From assembly GCA_027033555.1 (NCBI GenBank), contig JALVLE010000250.1, forward strand, positions 1 to 10,121: a DNA stretch of 10,121 bases, read 5' to 3'. A program made the translations under genes and the position numbers. How positions within the stretch are numbered: the stretch's first letter is position 1; every line of letters starts with the position of its first letter. The notes beneath the pieces are model-generated. The model saw only the letters and a list, made by a program, of their open reading frames with translations. It was not told the DNA's origin and did no database searches. This DNA is from Caldifarciminota bacterium (GTDB taxonomy: Bacteria > Hydrothermota > Hydrothermia > UBA1063 > CAJXJZ01). This document shows, one piece after another, positions 1 through 7,319 of the stretch.

Positions 1-1
1 C

Positions 2-30
2 TTGACAAATCTGGTCATGAATAGTCTTAT
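2..30 (+). promoter_or_regulatory. Putative sigma70 promoter of the integrase gene
   Basis: A perfect -35 hexamer TTGACA lies at 2-7. After a 17-bp spacer, TCTTAT at 25-30 matches 4 of 6 bases of the -10 consensus. Transcription would begin near position 37, about 70 bases before the integrase start. The -10 is weak at its second position, and the window begins only one base before the -35, so upstream elements cannot be judged. Confidence 0.4.
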
Positions 31-43
31 GTTTCTGCACGAT

Positions 44-64
44 GGGTATCCCTGGGGTATCCCT
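44..64. repeat. Tandem 10-bp repeat GGGTATCCCT x2 in the integrase leader
   Basis: GGGTATCCCT occurs at 44-53 and again, identically, at 55-64, one base apart. The copies are thus offset by 11 bp, about one helical turn. Each copy is nearly self-complementary (GGG-TAT-CCC). They lie just downstream of the predicted transcription start and 44 bases before the integrase start codon. That position suits an operator or a recombination accessory (arm-type or excisionase) site. Function is inferred from position only. Confidence 0.5.
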
Positions 65-94
65 TGCGACCAACGGATTTCAAAATTTCCAATT

Positions 95-99
95 AAGGA
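95..99 (+). promoter_or_regulatory. Ribosome binding site deciding the integrase start
   Basis: AAGGA ends 8 bases before the ATG at 108. This supports a start at 108 over the upstream in-frame ATG at 42, which has no comparable site and would add 22 residues encoded largely by the repeat-containing leader. Confidence 0.6.
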
Positions 100-107
100 C
101 GTCTGTC

Positions 108-1295
108 ATGGCCAGGAAAATTTCCATCAAAAAGTATGCAGGGGTCTATTTTACAGAATCAAAGGTTCGGAGATGGAGGGAAAGGCCTGACAAGGTCTAT
201 TGGGTAAAGTTTAAGGATAGTTCTGGAAAAATCAGATGGGAAAGGTGTGGATGGGCCTCTGAGGGGTGGACTCCTGAAGCAGCGCAAAGGAGAAGGTTTG
301 AGCTTTTAGAGCAAGATCGAACTGGAAGTTACAAGCCAAAGAGAAAGAGGAGAAGGGAAAGAATTACTTTTGGGGAGATAGCCCAAAAGTACATTGACTG
401 GGCCAGGCAGAGCAAGAAGAGTTGGAAGGATGATGAGCTTCGCTACAAAAGGCATCTTGAGCCGGTTCTTTCCAAAGACCCTTTAAAGAGTGTTTCACCG
501 CTAAAGATCGAGCGTCTGAAAAGAGACCTTTACAAAAAGGGCCTTTCCGACAGCACGGTGAAGCACTGTCTGGTTCTTGTGCGCCAAATATTCAACAAGG
601 CAAGGGCCTGGGGGCTTTATGATGGCCCAAACCCTATCCGCCAGGTGAAACTTCCCTCTCCAAACAATAAAAGGACAAGATTTTTGACATTTGAAGAGGC
701 TGATGACCTTCTTGAAGAGCTGAAAAGGCGTTCAAAACAGGTCTATGACCAGGCACTTCTTTCCCTTCACTGTGGCCTTAGGTTCGGAGAGATAGCATCT
801 CTTAAGTGGGGAGACCTTGATTTTAGAAATGGTATCATTCACGTTCGGGACCCAAAGGCAGGGGAGTCCAGGCAGGCCTTTATGACGGAGGAAGTAAGAG
901 AGATGTTTCTGGACAGGATGCCCGAAGATGTACATCCAGGGGATCTGGTTTTTCCTGGCCGCGGTGGAGTTCGTCAGAAGTCGGTATCAAAGGCCTTTTT
1001 TCGTGCAATAGATAAGCTTGGTTTCAACAAAGGGGTGGAAGATACAAGAGAAAAGGTTGTATTTCACACCCTTCGTCACACTTTTGCAAGCTGGCTTGCC
1101 ATACAAGGGACCCCTCTTTTTACCATAAAGGAGCTAATGGGGCACAAAAGCCTTGCCATGACAGAGCGCTATGCCCACCTGATACCGGATCATAAAAGGG
1201 ATGCAGTAAAAGAGCTTGCAAATAAATTTTCTATAGTTCGGAAAAGATCTAAAATAGCACCGCAAAAATTGGTGCTGGATAAAGTGGTTAACTAA
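108..1295 (+). CDS. Tyrosine recombinase (phage-type site-specific integrase)
   Basis: A 395-residue site-specific recombinase that would integrate or excise the element it sits on. The N-terminal ~80 residues are very basic and aromatic, as in arm-binding domains of phage integrases. Residues about 85-180 form the helical core-binding (SAM-like) domain, and about 190-360 the catalytic domain. The full active-site set is visible: R225 (CGLRFGE), probable beta-hairpin lysine K250, H320 and R323 in HTLRH, H346 in MGHKS, and the nucleophile Y355 in TERYAH. The protein therefore looks intact and active. The 108 start is preferred for its AAGGA site and because translation then begins at MARKISIKKY. 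The first downstream ATG touches its stop codon, so transcription may run on into the ATP-grasp gene. Base composition is visibly richer in GC than in the genes that follow. No duplicated attachment core was recognised near either end of the window. Confidence 0.95.
   Translation: MARKISIKKYAGVYFTESKVRRWRERPDKVYWVKFKDSSGKIRWERCGWASEGWTPEAAQRRRFELLEQDRTGSYKPKRKRRRERITFGEIAQKYIDWARQSKKSWKDDELRYKRHLEPVLSKDPLKSVSPLKIERLKRDLYKKGLSDSTVKHCLVLVRQIFNKARAWGLYDGPNPIRQVKLPSPNNKRTRFLTFEEADDLLEELKRRSKQVYDQALLSLHCGLRFGEIASLKWGDLDFRNGIIHVRDPKAGESRQAFMTEEVREMFLDRMPEDVHPGDLVFPGRGGVRQKSVSKAFFRAIDKLGFNKGVEDTREKVVFHTLRHTFASWLAIQGTPLFTIKELMGHKSLAMTERYAHLIPDHKRDAVKELANKFSIVRKRSKIAPQKLVLDKVVN
1256..1276. other. Short hairpin at the 3' end of the integrase gene
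   Basis: AGCACC at 1256-1261 pairs perfectly with GGTGCT at 1271-1276 across a 9-base loop. It lies inside the integrase coding region, 17 bases before the stop codon. No T-run follows, so it is not a convincing intrinsic terminator. It might modestly affect passage into the downstream operon, or it may be chance. Confidence 0.25.
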
Positions 1296-2489
1296 ATGAA
1301 TAACTTTTTCTGGATAGGTAGCAGAACATGGGAGGCTGAATGTCTGTATCCATGGATAAAGATATCATTTTCCATTACTTTGGAAAGCTCGCAGAGCCAT
1401 ATTCCTGGTATTAGTTTGGAAAATATTTTAGGTAAACGCCAGTTTTGGGGGAGTCAAGACTTATTTGATTGCAGGCTTTGGAAGTTGATGGCTTCTATAC
1501 CTGATAATAAAATGAAGAATGGTTATTTCCTATCTTATGTTCCTTTACCATTTTGTAAGACATGGCCGTTTAAACCGGTATGGCAAGCCCCCACATATTT
1601 GCTCCGATTATGGAATGATAAGATCCTGACTCGTCAATGGTTTGTTGCTAATGGGTTACCTACCTATCCATTCAAGAAAATAAAACACAATGACTGGCCA
1701 TCGTATTCGGATTTATTAGTTCTTCAGGCCAGGGATGGCAGTTGTGGGATGAACACATATATAGCAAATTTGGAAAATTTGCAGTCGATTTTCCATGACT
1801 CTTGTTGGGAGCACGCTCTAATCACGCCATTTGTTAATGGATGGATAATTAATGGTCATGTACTCATATTTGAAGATGGGCGCATTGAAATACCATGGCC
1901 ATCTCTGCAGCTCGTGACTCACTTTACTGGGAAGGGATTTATTAAACCCATTTATGCAGGCAATGACTTTTTGGCTTTCCAAGAACTTATTTCTAAACAA
2001 GAAAGGCAATATATAAGAAATCTTCTTCAAAGATTGGGAGAATTGGCAGTTTATCAAGGGTTTAAGGGTATATTGGGCGCGGATCTTCTATATGACCCTG
2101 AAAACAAAAACATCGGTTTTTTGGAAATTAATCCCCGTCTCCAGGGTTCAACAGGTATTCTTTCCAGGCTGGAATTAGCTGCAGGAATAATACCTTCTCC
2201 TGTCAGAATATTTTTATCCTTACTCGGCCAAAATATAGAACCTGTACATTATCCTCATGAGATCCCCAGTGGACCTGGGATTCCTGTCTCTCAATACATA
2301 GTTCGGCGGCGAACCTTACCTGATATTGTTTTTGACAATCATGTCTGCTTAAGGTATGGAAAAGCAGTTTCTGACGTCACACAAAAGCTGGTAGCACGGG
2401 ACCGCATCCTGGCTGATTGTTCCATCTTTTGTCCTGATTTTGAAATAAAAGATAAACTGTTTGAGCCTAATGATCGAGAGGGCCATTAA
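1296..2489 (+). CDS. ATP-grasp superfamily enzyme (carboxylate-amine/thiol ligase type)
   Basis: The family activates a carboxylate as an acyl-phosphate with ATP and joins it to an amine or other nucleophile; the substrate here is unknown. With the 1296 start the product has 397 residues. A central small-lobe motif lies at about 140-154 (LLVLQARDGSCGMN), with Gln or Arg where many relatives have Lys. The metal-binding core at about 259-285 includes D263 (GAD) and E277, N279 and R281 in the signature EINPRLQGS. The C-terminal ~110 residues are a tail after the fold. The start is uncertain: ATG 1296 abuts the integrase stop without a clear ribosome site, and the first ~40 residues look atypical. 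A TTG at 1416, or a frameshifted fusion to the ORF starting at 1340, is a serious alternative. It is the first gene of the metabolic operon, and the next gene starts 6 bases after its stop. Membership of the superfamily is fairly sure; the specific function is not. Confidence 0.78.
   Translation: MNNFFWIGSRTWEAECLYPWIKISFSITLESSQSHIPGISLENILGKRQFWGSQDLFDCRLWKLMASIPDNKMKNGYFLSYVPLPFCKTWPFKPVWQAPTYLLRLWNDKILTRQWFVANGLPTYPFKKIKHNDWPSYSDLLVLQARDGSCGMNTYIANLENLQSIFHDSCWEHALITPFVNGWIINGHVLIFEDGRIEIPWPSLQLVTHFTGKGFIKPIYAGNDFLAFQELISKQERQYIRNLLQRLGELAVYQGFKGILGADLLYDPENKNIGFLEINPRLQGSTGILSRLELAAGIIPSPVRIFLSLLGQNIEPVHYPHEIPSGPGIPVSQYIVRRRTLPDIVFDNHVCLRYGKAVSDVTQKLVARDRILADCSIFCPDFEIKDKLFEPNDREGH
1330..1335 (+). 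promoter_or_regulatory. Strong Shine-Dalgarno (GGGAGG) inside the annotated start of the ATP-grasp gene
   Basis: GGGAGG lies 4 bases before an ATG at 1340. That ATG is not in the frame of the long ATP-grasp ORF. It is the best ribosome binding site in the integrase/ATP-grasp junction, whereas the in-frame ATG at 1296 has none that is obvious. It raises the question of what is really translated first in the operon. Confidence 0.45.
1340..1414 (+). CDS. Possible 24-residue leader peptide, precursor peptide or displaced N-terminus of the ATP-grasp protein
   Basis: This 24-codon ORF begins MSVSMDKD and ends in the aromatic tail EPYSWY before a TAG at 1412-1414. It overlaps the ATP-grasp ORF in another frame and has the strongest Shine-Dalgarno nearby. 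A possible TTG start in the ATP-grasp frame lies at 1416, one base after the TAG. Three readings are open. It may be the true N-terminus of the ATP-grasp enzyme, separated by a frameshift near 1412; it may be a translationally coupled leader; or it may be a small substrate peptide for the operon's enzymes. A chance ORF is also possible at this length. No homology is recognised. Confidence 0.3.
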   Translation: MSVSMDKDIIFHYFGKLAEPYSWY

Positions 2490-2495
2490 ACTGTT

Positions 2496-5400
2496 ATGGA
2501 AACTATTTATTTTACCAAATGTAAAAAGGATGGATGTAATAATTTAGCAACCAAAATCGGAACAAAAGAATTTGACTATTGTCTTCAACATCTAAAAAAA
2601 TACGAAATAGAAAGAGTTGAGGAACTTTTGCGTGAAAAGAAAAAGGATCTGGAGTGTTCCATTATCGATGGCCGTAGTGTTGATGATAGAGGCATAAGTG
2701 GGTCAACATCAACTAATTACCAATTTAAGGCTCTGCCCTGTAATTTTCAAAGGGATGCTAATCTGCGTGGAAGTATATTCATAGCAATTGATTTTAGTTC
2801 TGCCGATTTTGAACGAGTTGATTTTTCATTCTGTTTTTTTATTGGATGTGATCTTCGCAGAACGAGACTGTATAATTCAAGCCTCCGATGGGCCTGTTTC
2901 AATCGTACACTCTTACGCCAAGCAGATATAAACAATTCGGATTGCCGCTGGATCCAAGCTCAATCAGTTAAGAAAAATGATGATCGATGGCGCTTTGATA
3001 ATATTTGTTCCCGTATTGCAGAAAAACATGCTACAGCGGCGAGTAAATATCTGCATGTCATAGGTCGAAATGATGCTCAATTCTTTTTTAGACGATTCGG
3101 CTATATTGCTAATGAAGACGAAAAAAAACTCTTTGAACAACAAAAATTTAAGGAACTAGCAGAGATAGCTGAAAAAGTTAAGTATAAAGGGACAGATAGC
3201 AACCAAGGTAAACTGCATCATGATTATCTTTTGCGAGAAATTCCTAAAACTATTCATAAACCTAATAAAACAGATTGGTCTGGTGCCGCTCTTCGTGATT
3301 CAGATTTAGCCTATTCCTGTTTTGACCATACATTAGCCGTTGAAGTGGTATTTGATGGATCAGACCTTTTTGAAGCTAGTTTTTGTAATGCCACATTGGA
3401 TAGAAGCTCTTTTTTGAATGCTTCTTTTTCTAGATGTAACTTGCCAGAATCCGATAACTCTCCCACCATAAATAATGAGAAGATAGTTGAATCACGGTTC
3501 AAACTAGCCAGTATGAGAGGTTGTATACTTGATGGAACAAATCTCGAACGGCTTTTTTTTGAAAAGACTGTTTTGAATAATGCAACTATGAAAGGTGCCT
3601 TCCTGGAGAAAGCCTTATTTTTTCAGTGCGAGATGCGTAATATAACGGCTGACGATGTTGTAGGAGAAAATGCTTACTTTTTAGCTTCCAATCTTTCGGG
3701 ATCTTCTTTTAAGGGTTCCATATTGAATAAGGCTAGATTTTGGTGGGATAGTGAAAGTTTGCCAATCAAGCTTCCGGATGAGGAAACATTACGAAATAGT
3801 TGGGAAAATTTGGCAACCGACGAAGATCGGGCCAATCTAACAGCCATCAACTTTCAAGCTGCAGAATTGGAGAATGTTATTTTTAATAAAAGCAAGCTTA
3901 ATGGTGCTCTTTTTCAAGCCGCAAGTCTAAATGAAGCATGTTTGCAAGAGACTGTATGTCTTGGTGCTCAATTTGCTGCTAGTAAAATTGATGGAGTTGA
4001 CTTTGGAAACGCTAACTTAATTTCTTGTTCATTTAAAGATGCAGGTATGGAAAGCAAGCCACCTAAATTTAATGGGGCAACTTTAGAGGACGCTATTTTA
4101 TCTAATATGGACCTAACTGGGACTAGCTTCGAGAACGCCAAACTGGATGGCGCTAATTTTGCTGATAGTAAACTTATAAATGTCAAATTTGTATCTACAG
4201 ATATTAATAAGAAACTTGAGATGCAACGTGTCATCCTTTCTAATACCATTTTAAATGGAGCATTATTTGAAAACGTTGATCTTACATCTGCTGATTTATC
4301 TTTTGCTATTATTCAGAATAATTTTGAAGGTCAACGTAAAGAAAGAACATCATTTAAAGATTGTACCTTATATATGGCTAACTTAAAAGGGATCCAATTG
4401 CCTACAGCAAAGTTGATTAATTGTGATTTGAGAAAATGCAACTTTTCTTTTGCAAAACTTGGGAGAACAAGTACCTCTAAACAAGTAGTATTTGAGGAAT
4501 GTAGTTTTGAAGATTCGTCCTTTCATGCTGTAGAATGTGTAAATATTCATATAGAACATGCCCAAGACTTCAATGGAATTGATTGGTCAGATTCGACTTT
4601 AAAGAGATGTTCAATTACTAATCATAAGGAAGAGGAACAGGATGCTTTCAAAGCTATTCAATTTGACGGCAGCACAATAAAGGATCTTACTTTAGAAAAT
4701 TTGTGTTGGGATACCGTTTCCTTTAATTTCTCAGATTTAGATTCTTTTAATTGTGAAAATGTAATATTTATAAATTCTAATTTCAAATCTTCTAAAATAC
4801 ATATCAAAAATAACGGTAAAACGCACTTTTTATACGCAGATTTCTCTAGTGCTTATTTATCTGAATTTGAAGGCCTCCCGTACAATTCAGTCTTTTTAGG
4901 TTGTAATTTTAATGATACTGTTATGCCCGATAAGCCTGATCCAATAATTTTTGTGGATTGCCTTTTTATCGGCTGTTCTTTTTTAGCAGATCCTAAAAAA
5001 GTTGAAAATTGGCAAAAGGCTTTATTTGTGCATTGCAAATTTAATAAATTAAAATATTACGGCCTTAGAGAAGCAAGCGAGGAATTGGGAATAGATGCAA
5101 AAGAGCGTAACGGTATAATCTTTGAAGATTTTATAGAACAGTTGAGGTTAACAACAAAAGATCATGTCCAAAACCTTGAAGATGCTCGTTCAGTTGTAGA
5201 TCATTTGCCAAATATAGCCAATAGAGCGAAAAGACTCAAGGTTCTCATTCCTGAAAAGAGCGCCTTGCAGAGAGATGAAGGTTATTCACTGACTCGCAAT
5301 CTTTGCAGGGAATTTCGTAAGGATTTTTTAAAGCAAGGTTTTGCTGAACTGGCATCAAAAGCTTATGTCGAAGAAATGGACTGTGAATTAAAACTTTACA

Positions 5401-6086
5401 CATTAAGGTACGGAACAAAATTAGCAGATAAATCTTGGGTTAAGAGGGCCAAAATGGATAAACTATTTAAATGCTTATTGCCATGTTCAGTGGATAGTCC
5501 TTTTGAAATTAGCTCTTTTTTAATTCTATTTTTTGCTACTGTGATAAGTTATTTAACAAGTCATGTGTATTCGATAGCTCTTCTAATAGTTATTTTGCCA
5601 TCAGTTTTCCTTTGCAGACGTGGAGTTCGTCTTTTTTTAGCAAAATATTTATATGATTATGGTGAGAATGTCGGTAAAATGCTTTGGTCAGCCTTGGTAT
5701 GTATCATTTTTTTTACTATTCTTTACTATGGATTCATTCCTAAAGTTGAAGGTAAACGGAGTTTATGTTCTAATAACCCAAAGAAAGACTGTTTGGAATT
5801 ACAACAAAATCCATTTATCCCTGCTTTTGAAAAAGAAAAAAGAATCATATCTGGATCCTTAAATAAAGATAACGGTACTGTTATTACCAGATCAGGTACT
5901 TTCGATCTTAAAGCACTGTTAACTTGTTTTTATTTTTCCGGTGTAACATTTACTACTTTAGGTTATGGAGATATCAAGCCCCAAGGCTTAGTCCGTTACG
6001 TAGCGATGATGGAAGCGGGATTAGGGGCCTTTCTAATGGCTCTTTTTGTGTTTTCTTTTACAAGAAGAAACGCCTTACGACAATAA
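2496..6086 (+). CDS. Zinc-finger / pentapeptide-repeat protein fused to a K+-type ion channel
   Basis: A 1196-residue membrane protein. It starts with a short putative zinc-binding module, C9-x4-C14 with C29-x2-H32, followed by a charged helix. Pentapeptide-repeat segments (A[DN]Lxx-like, forming a right-handed beta-helix) cover about 78-150 and 258-855. A non-repeat, helix-rich insert separates them at about 150-257. A helical linker (about 856-1000) leads to a hydrophobic C-terminus: likely membrane helices at 1005-1021, 1024-1040, 1062-1081 and 1168-1189. Between the last two are a ~55-residue loop with C1091 and C1099 (possible disulfide) and a pore helix ending in the selectivity filter TTLGYGD (1153-1159). 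This matches the two-helix potassium-channel family Ion_trans_2, so the filter predicts K+ conduction. The long N-terminal part would be cytoplasmic and could gate the pore or bind a ligand or partner. The gene is strongly AT-rich. An AGAGGG at 2477-2482 is a somewhat distant ribosome site, and coupling to the ATP-grasp stop 6 bases upstream is likely. Channel and repeat calls are strong; the role as sensor or effector is inferred. Confidence 0.88.
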   Translation: METIYFTKCKKDGCNNLATKIGTKEFDYCLQHLKKYEIERVEELLREKKKDLECSIIDGRSVDDRGISGSTSTNYQFKALPCNFQRDANLRGSIFIAIDFSSADFERVDFSFCFFIGCDLRRTRLYNSSLRWACFNRTLLRQADINNSDCRWIQAQSVKKNDDRWRFDNICSRIAEKHATAASKYLHVIGRNDAQFFFRRFGYIANEDEKKLFEQQKFKELAEIAEKVKYKGTDSNQGKLHHDYLLREIPKTIHKPNKTDWSGAALRDSDLAYSCFDHTLAVEVVFDGSDLFEASFCNATLDRSSFLNASFSRCNLPESDNSPTINNEKIVESRFKLASMRGCILDGTNLERLFFEKTVLNNATMKGAFLEKALFFQCEMRNITADDVVGENAYFLASNLSGSSFKGSILNKARFWWDSESLPIKLPDEETLRNSWENLATDEDRANLTAINFQAAELENVIFNKSKLNGALFQAASLNEACLQETVCLGAQFAASKIDGVDFGNANLISCSFKDAGMESKPPKFNGATLEDAILSNMDLTGTSFENAKLDGANFADSKLINVKFVSTDINKKLEMQRVILSNTILNGALFENVDLTSADLSFAIIQNNFEGQRKERTSFKDCTLYMANLKGIQLPTAKLINCDLRKCNFSFAKLGRTSTSKQVVFEECSFEDSSFHAVECVNIHIEHAQDFNGIDWSDSTLKRCSITNHKEEEQDAFKAIQFDGSTIKDLTLENLCWDTVSFNFSDLDSFNCENVIFINSNFKSSKIHIKNNGKTHFLYADFSSAYLSEFEGLPYNSVFLGCNFNDTVMPDKPDPIIFVDCLFIGCSFLADPKKVENWQKALFVHCKFNKLKYYGLREASEELGIDAKERNGIIFEDFIEQLRLTTKDHVQNLEDARSVVDHLPNIANRAKRLKVLIPEKSALQRDEGYSLTRNLCREFRKDFLKQGFAELASKAYVEEMDCELKLYTLRYGTKLADKSWVKRAKMDKLFKCLLPCSVDSPFEISSFLILFFATVISYLTSHVYSIALLIVILPSVFLCRRGVRLFLAKYLYDYGENVGKMLWSALVCIIFFTILYYGFIPKVEGKRSLCSNNPKKDCLELQQNPFIPAFEKEKRIISGSLNKDNGTVITRSGTFDLKALLTCFYFSGVTFTTLGYGDIKPQGLVRYVAMMEAGLGAFLMALFVFSFTRRNALRQ

Positions 6087-6088
6087 TC

Positions 6089-6093
6089 GGGGA
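6089..6093 (+). promoter_or_regulatory. Ribosome binding site of the radical SAM gene
   Basis: GGGGA ends 5 bases before the ATG at 6099, in the 12-base gap after the channel gene's stop. It supports the 6099 start. It is the clearest ribosome site inside the operon; the next two genes rely on overlap coupling. Confidence 0.6.
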
Positions 6094-6098
6094 ACATT

Positions 6099-7319
6099 AT
6101 GGAACAGTTATCTAATAATAATTGGAACAGTTCTTTGATATCTATATTGCGACGAGGGCAGAAGTTCCACGGCCCATCTTCCGAGCCAGACTTACGGATG
6201 CAAATTACATTTCTTAAGGCAATTCTGCTTACCAAGGGAGTGACCATAGATGGATCGGCGCGATCGGAAATATGGAGTGGTAGATGGAAAGCGCCACGAA
6301 TGGTGCGTAGCGGCATGAGTGGAGGGCTTGAATTTTATTTGGTTTTAGGTGGGTATAAAGTTGCTGTTAGTTGTTTATATTCACTAGAAACCGATGACGA
6401 GGGTCTGGTGATTATTCATGACGGTCAAAAATTTTATCTCTCATTTAAAGGAGAAATTGTCTGCGAAGTAGAGCTCGTGCCACAGCCTTCATACTATGCA
6501 CTTAGTACCACCTCTGGAAAAAAAATGGCAAGCGTTGCGCAACAATGTTTTACGAAATTGGCTGTAGGGGTTTATGGAAGCTGTGCTTTAAATCAAAGTC
6601 CCAAAACCGCTTGTGCATTTTGTGCCATACATGCTGCCAAAAAAACTGACTCCCCCAACAAGAGTGACGATGAAATCTTTGAAACTGTACATGCTGTGGC
6701 GGACAGCGAGCTTGGTAATCATATCGATATCATTATGCTTGGCGGAGGTACTCCTAATACACCTGATAAAGGAGCCAAGAGATTTGCATCGTTAAGTGTG
6801 AGATTAAAAAAAATAGTCCCGTGGCGGGTAACTGCTATGTTGGTTCCACCTAAATCTGCCACGGATTTGCGACGCCTTCACGATGCCGGTGTCAAAGAGG
6901 TTAGCATAAACTTGGAGTTTGGTTCGGACAAAGCCTTTGCTCAGTTTACTCCAGGAAAGGCAGGCTTGATAGGACGTAGACGGTATTTTGATTGTCTTGA
7001 AGAGGCAGTAAAGATTTTCGGTGCTGGCAATGTACAATCTTTGCTTGTAACGGGCCTTGAGCCTATGGATGAAACACTTTGGGCAGTTGATTGGTTGGCT
7101 GAACGAGGTATTATTCCTGTGCTTTCTCCTTTCAGACCTTTGCCGTTTACGCTCCTTGAGAAAGAATGCCCCCCAGAAGTAAATGATGTGTTAAGTTTAT
7201 ATTTTGAGGCCAGGAAGGTGGTTGCTAGCCACAAAATGTTTTTAGGTCCAAGATGTGCTCCATGTCAATGCAATACCATGGCCTTACCTTGGGACGTACC
7301 AAATTCATTCATAACATGA
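6099..7319 (+). CDS. Radical SAM enzyme, biotin-synthase-like barrel, extended CX9CX2C motif
   Basis: A 406-residue enzyme expected to bind a [4Fe-4S] cluster and cleave S-adenosylmethionine to start a radical reaction; the substrate is unknown. The N-terminal ~150 residues are an extra domain without a recognised motif. The cluster motif is C162-x9-C172-x2-C175 (CALNQSPKTACAFC), wider than the canonical CX3CX2C. The SAM-binding GGGTP lies at 215-219, followed by barrel motifs such as SINLEFGSD (269-277) and VTGLEP (317-322). The latter, with LSPFRPLP, recalls biotin-synthase/HydE-type relatives. A C-terminal C386-x2-C389-x-C391 (with C150 and C357 nearby in the chain) could ligate an auxiliary iron-sulfur cluster or zinc, which is inference. 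A GGGGA site precedes the start, and its stop overlaps the next ATG (ATGA). Radical SAM assignment is confident and the subfamily is not. Confidence 0.87.
   Translation: MEQLSNNNWNSSLISILRRGQKFHGPSSEPDLRMQITFLKAILLTKGVTIDGSARSEIWSGRWKAPRMVRSGMSGGLEFYLVLGGYKVAVSCLYSLETDDEGLVIIHDGQKFYLSFKGEIVCEVELVPQPSYYALSTTSGKKMASVAQQCFTKLAVGVYGSCALNQSPKTACAFCAIHAAKKTDSPNKSDDEIFETVHAVADSELGNHIDIIMLGGGTPNTPDKGAKRFASLSVRLKKIVPWRVTAMLVPPKSATDLRRLHDAGVKEVSINLEFGSDKAFAQFTPGKAGLIGRRRYFDCLEEAVKIFGAGNVQSLLVTGLEPMDETLWAVDWLAERGIIPVLSPFRPLPFTLLEKECPPEVNDVLSLYFEARKVVASHKMFLGPRCAPCQCNTMALPWDVPNSFIT

Noticed and set aside
42..107. In-frame upstream ATG extending the integrase by 22 residues
   Set aside because: No ribosome site precedes it, it would lie inside the tandem repeat region, and the ATG at 108 has AAGGA at good spacing.
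1256..1276. Intrinsic terminator after the integrase
   Set aside because: The stem is only 6 bp, has no following T-run and lies within the coding sequence; kept only as a low-confidence hairpin.
3110..3560. Runs of eight A or T (for example near 3121-3128 and 3551-3558; also in the radical SAM gene) as frameshift or slippage sites
   Set aside because: The reading frames continue normally through all of them, and such runs are expected in DNA this AT-rich.
3968..4249. Minus-strand ORF of 93 codons within the pentapeptide gene
   Set aside because: Periodic repeat coding readily leaves open antisense frames; nothing in its protein looks real.
5996..6316. Minus-strand ORF of 106 codons across the channel/radical SAM junction
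   Set aside because: It is antisense to two well-supported genes, has no recognisable motif and no ribosome site that stood out.
7253..7315. Upstream in-frame start adding 21 residues to the PLP enzyme
   Set aside because: It would overlap the radical SAM C-terminus heavily, whereas the ATGA overlap at 7316 is typical of coupled genes and gives a normal family N-terminus.
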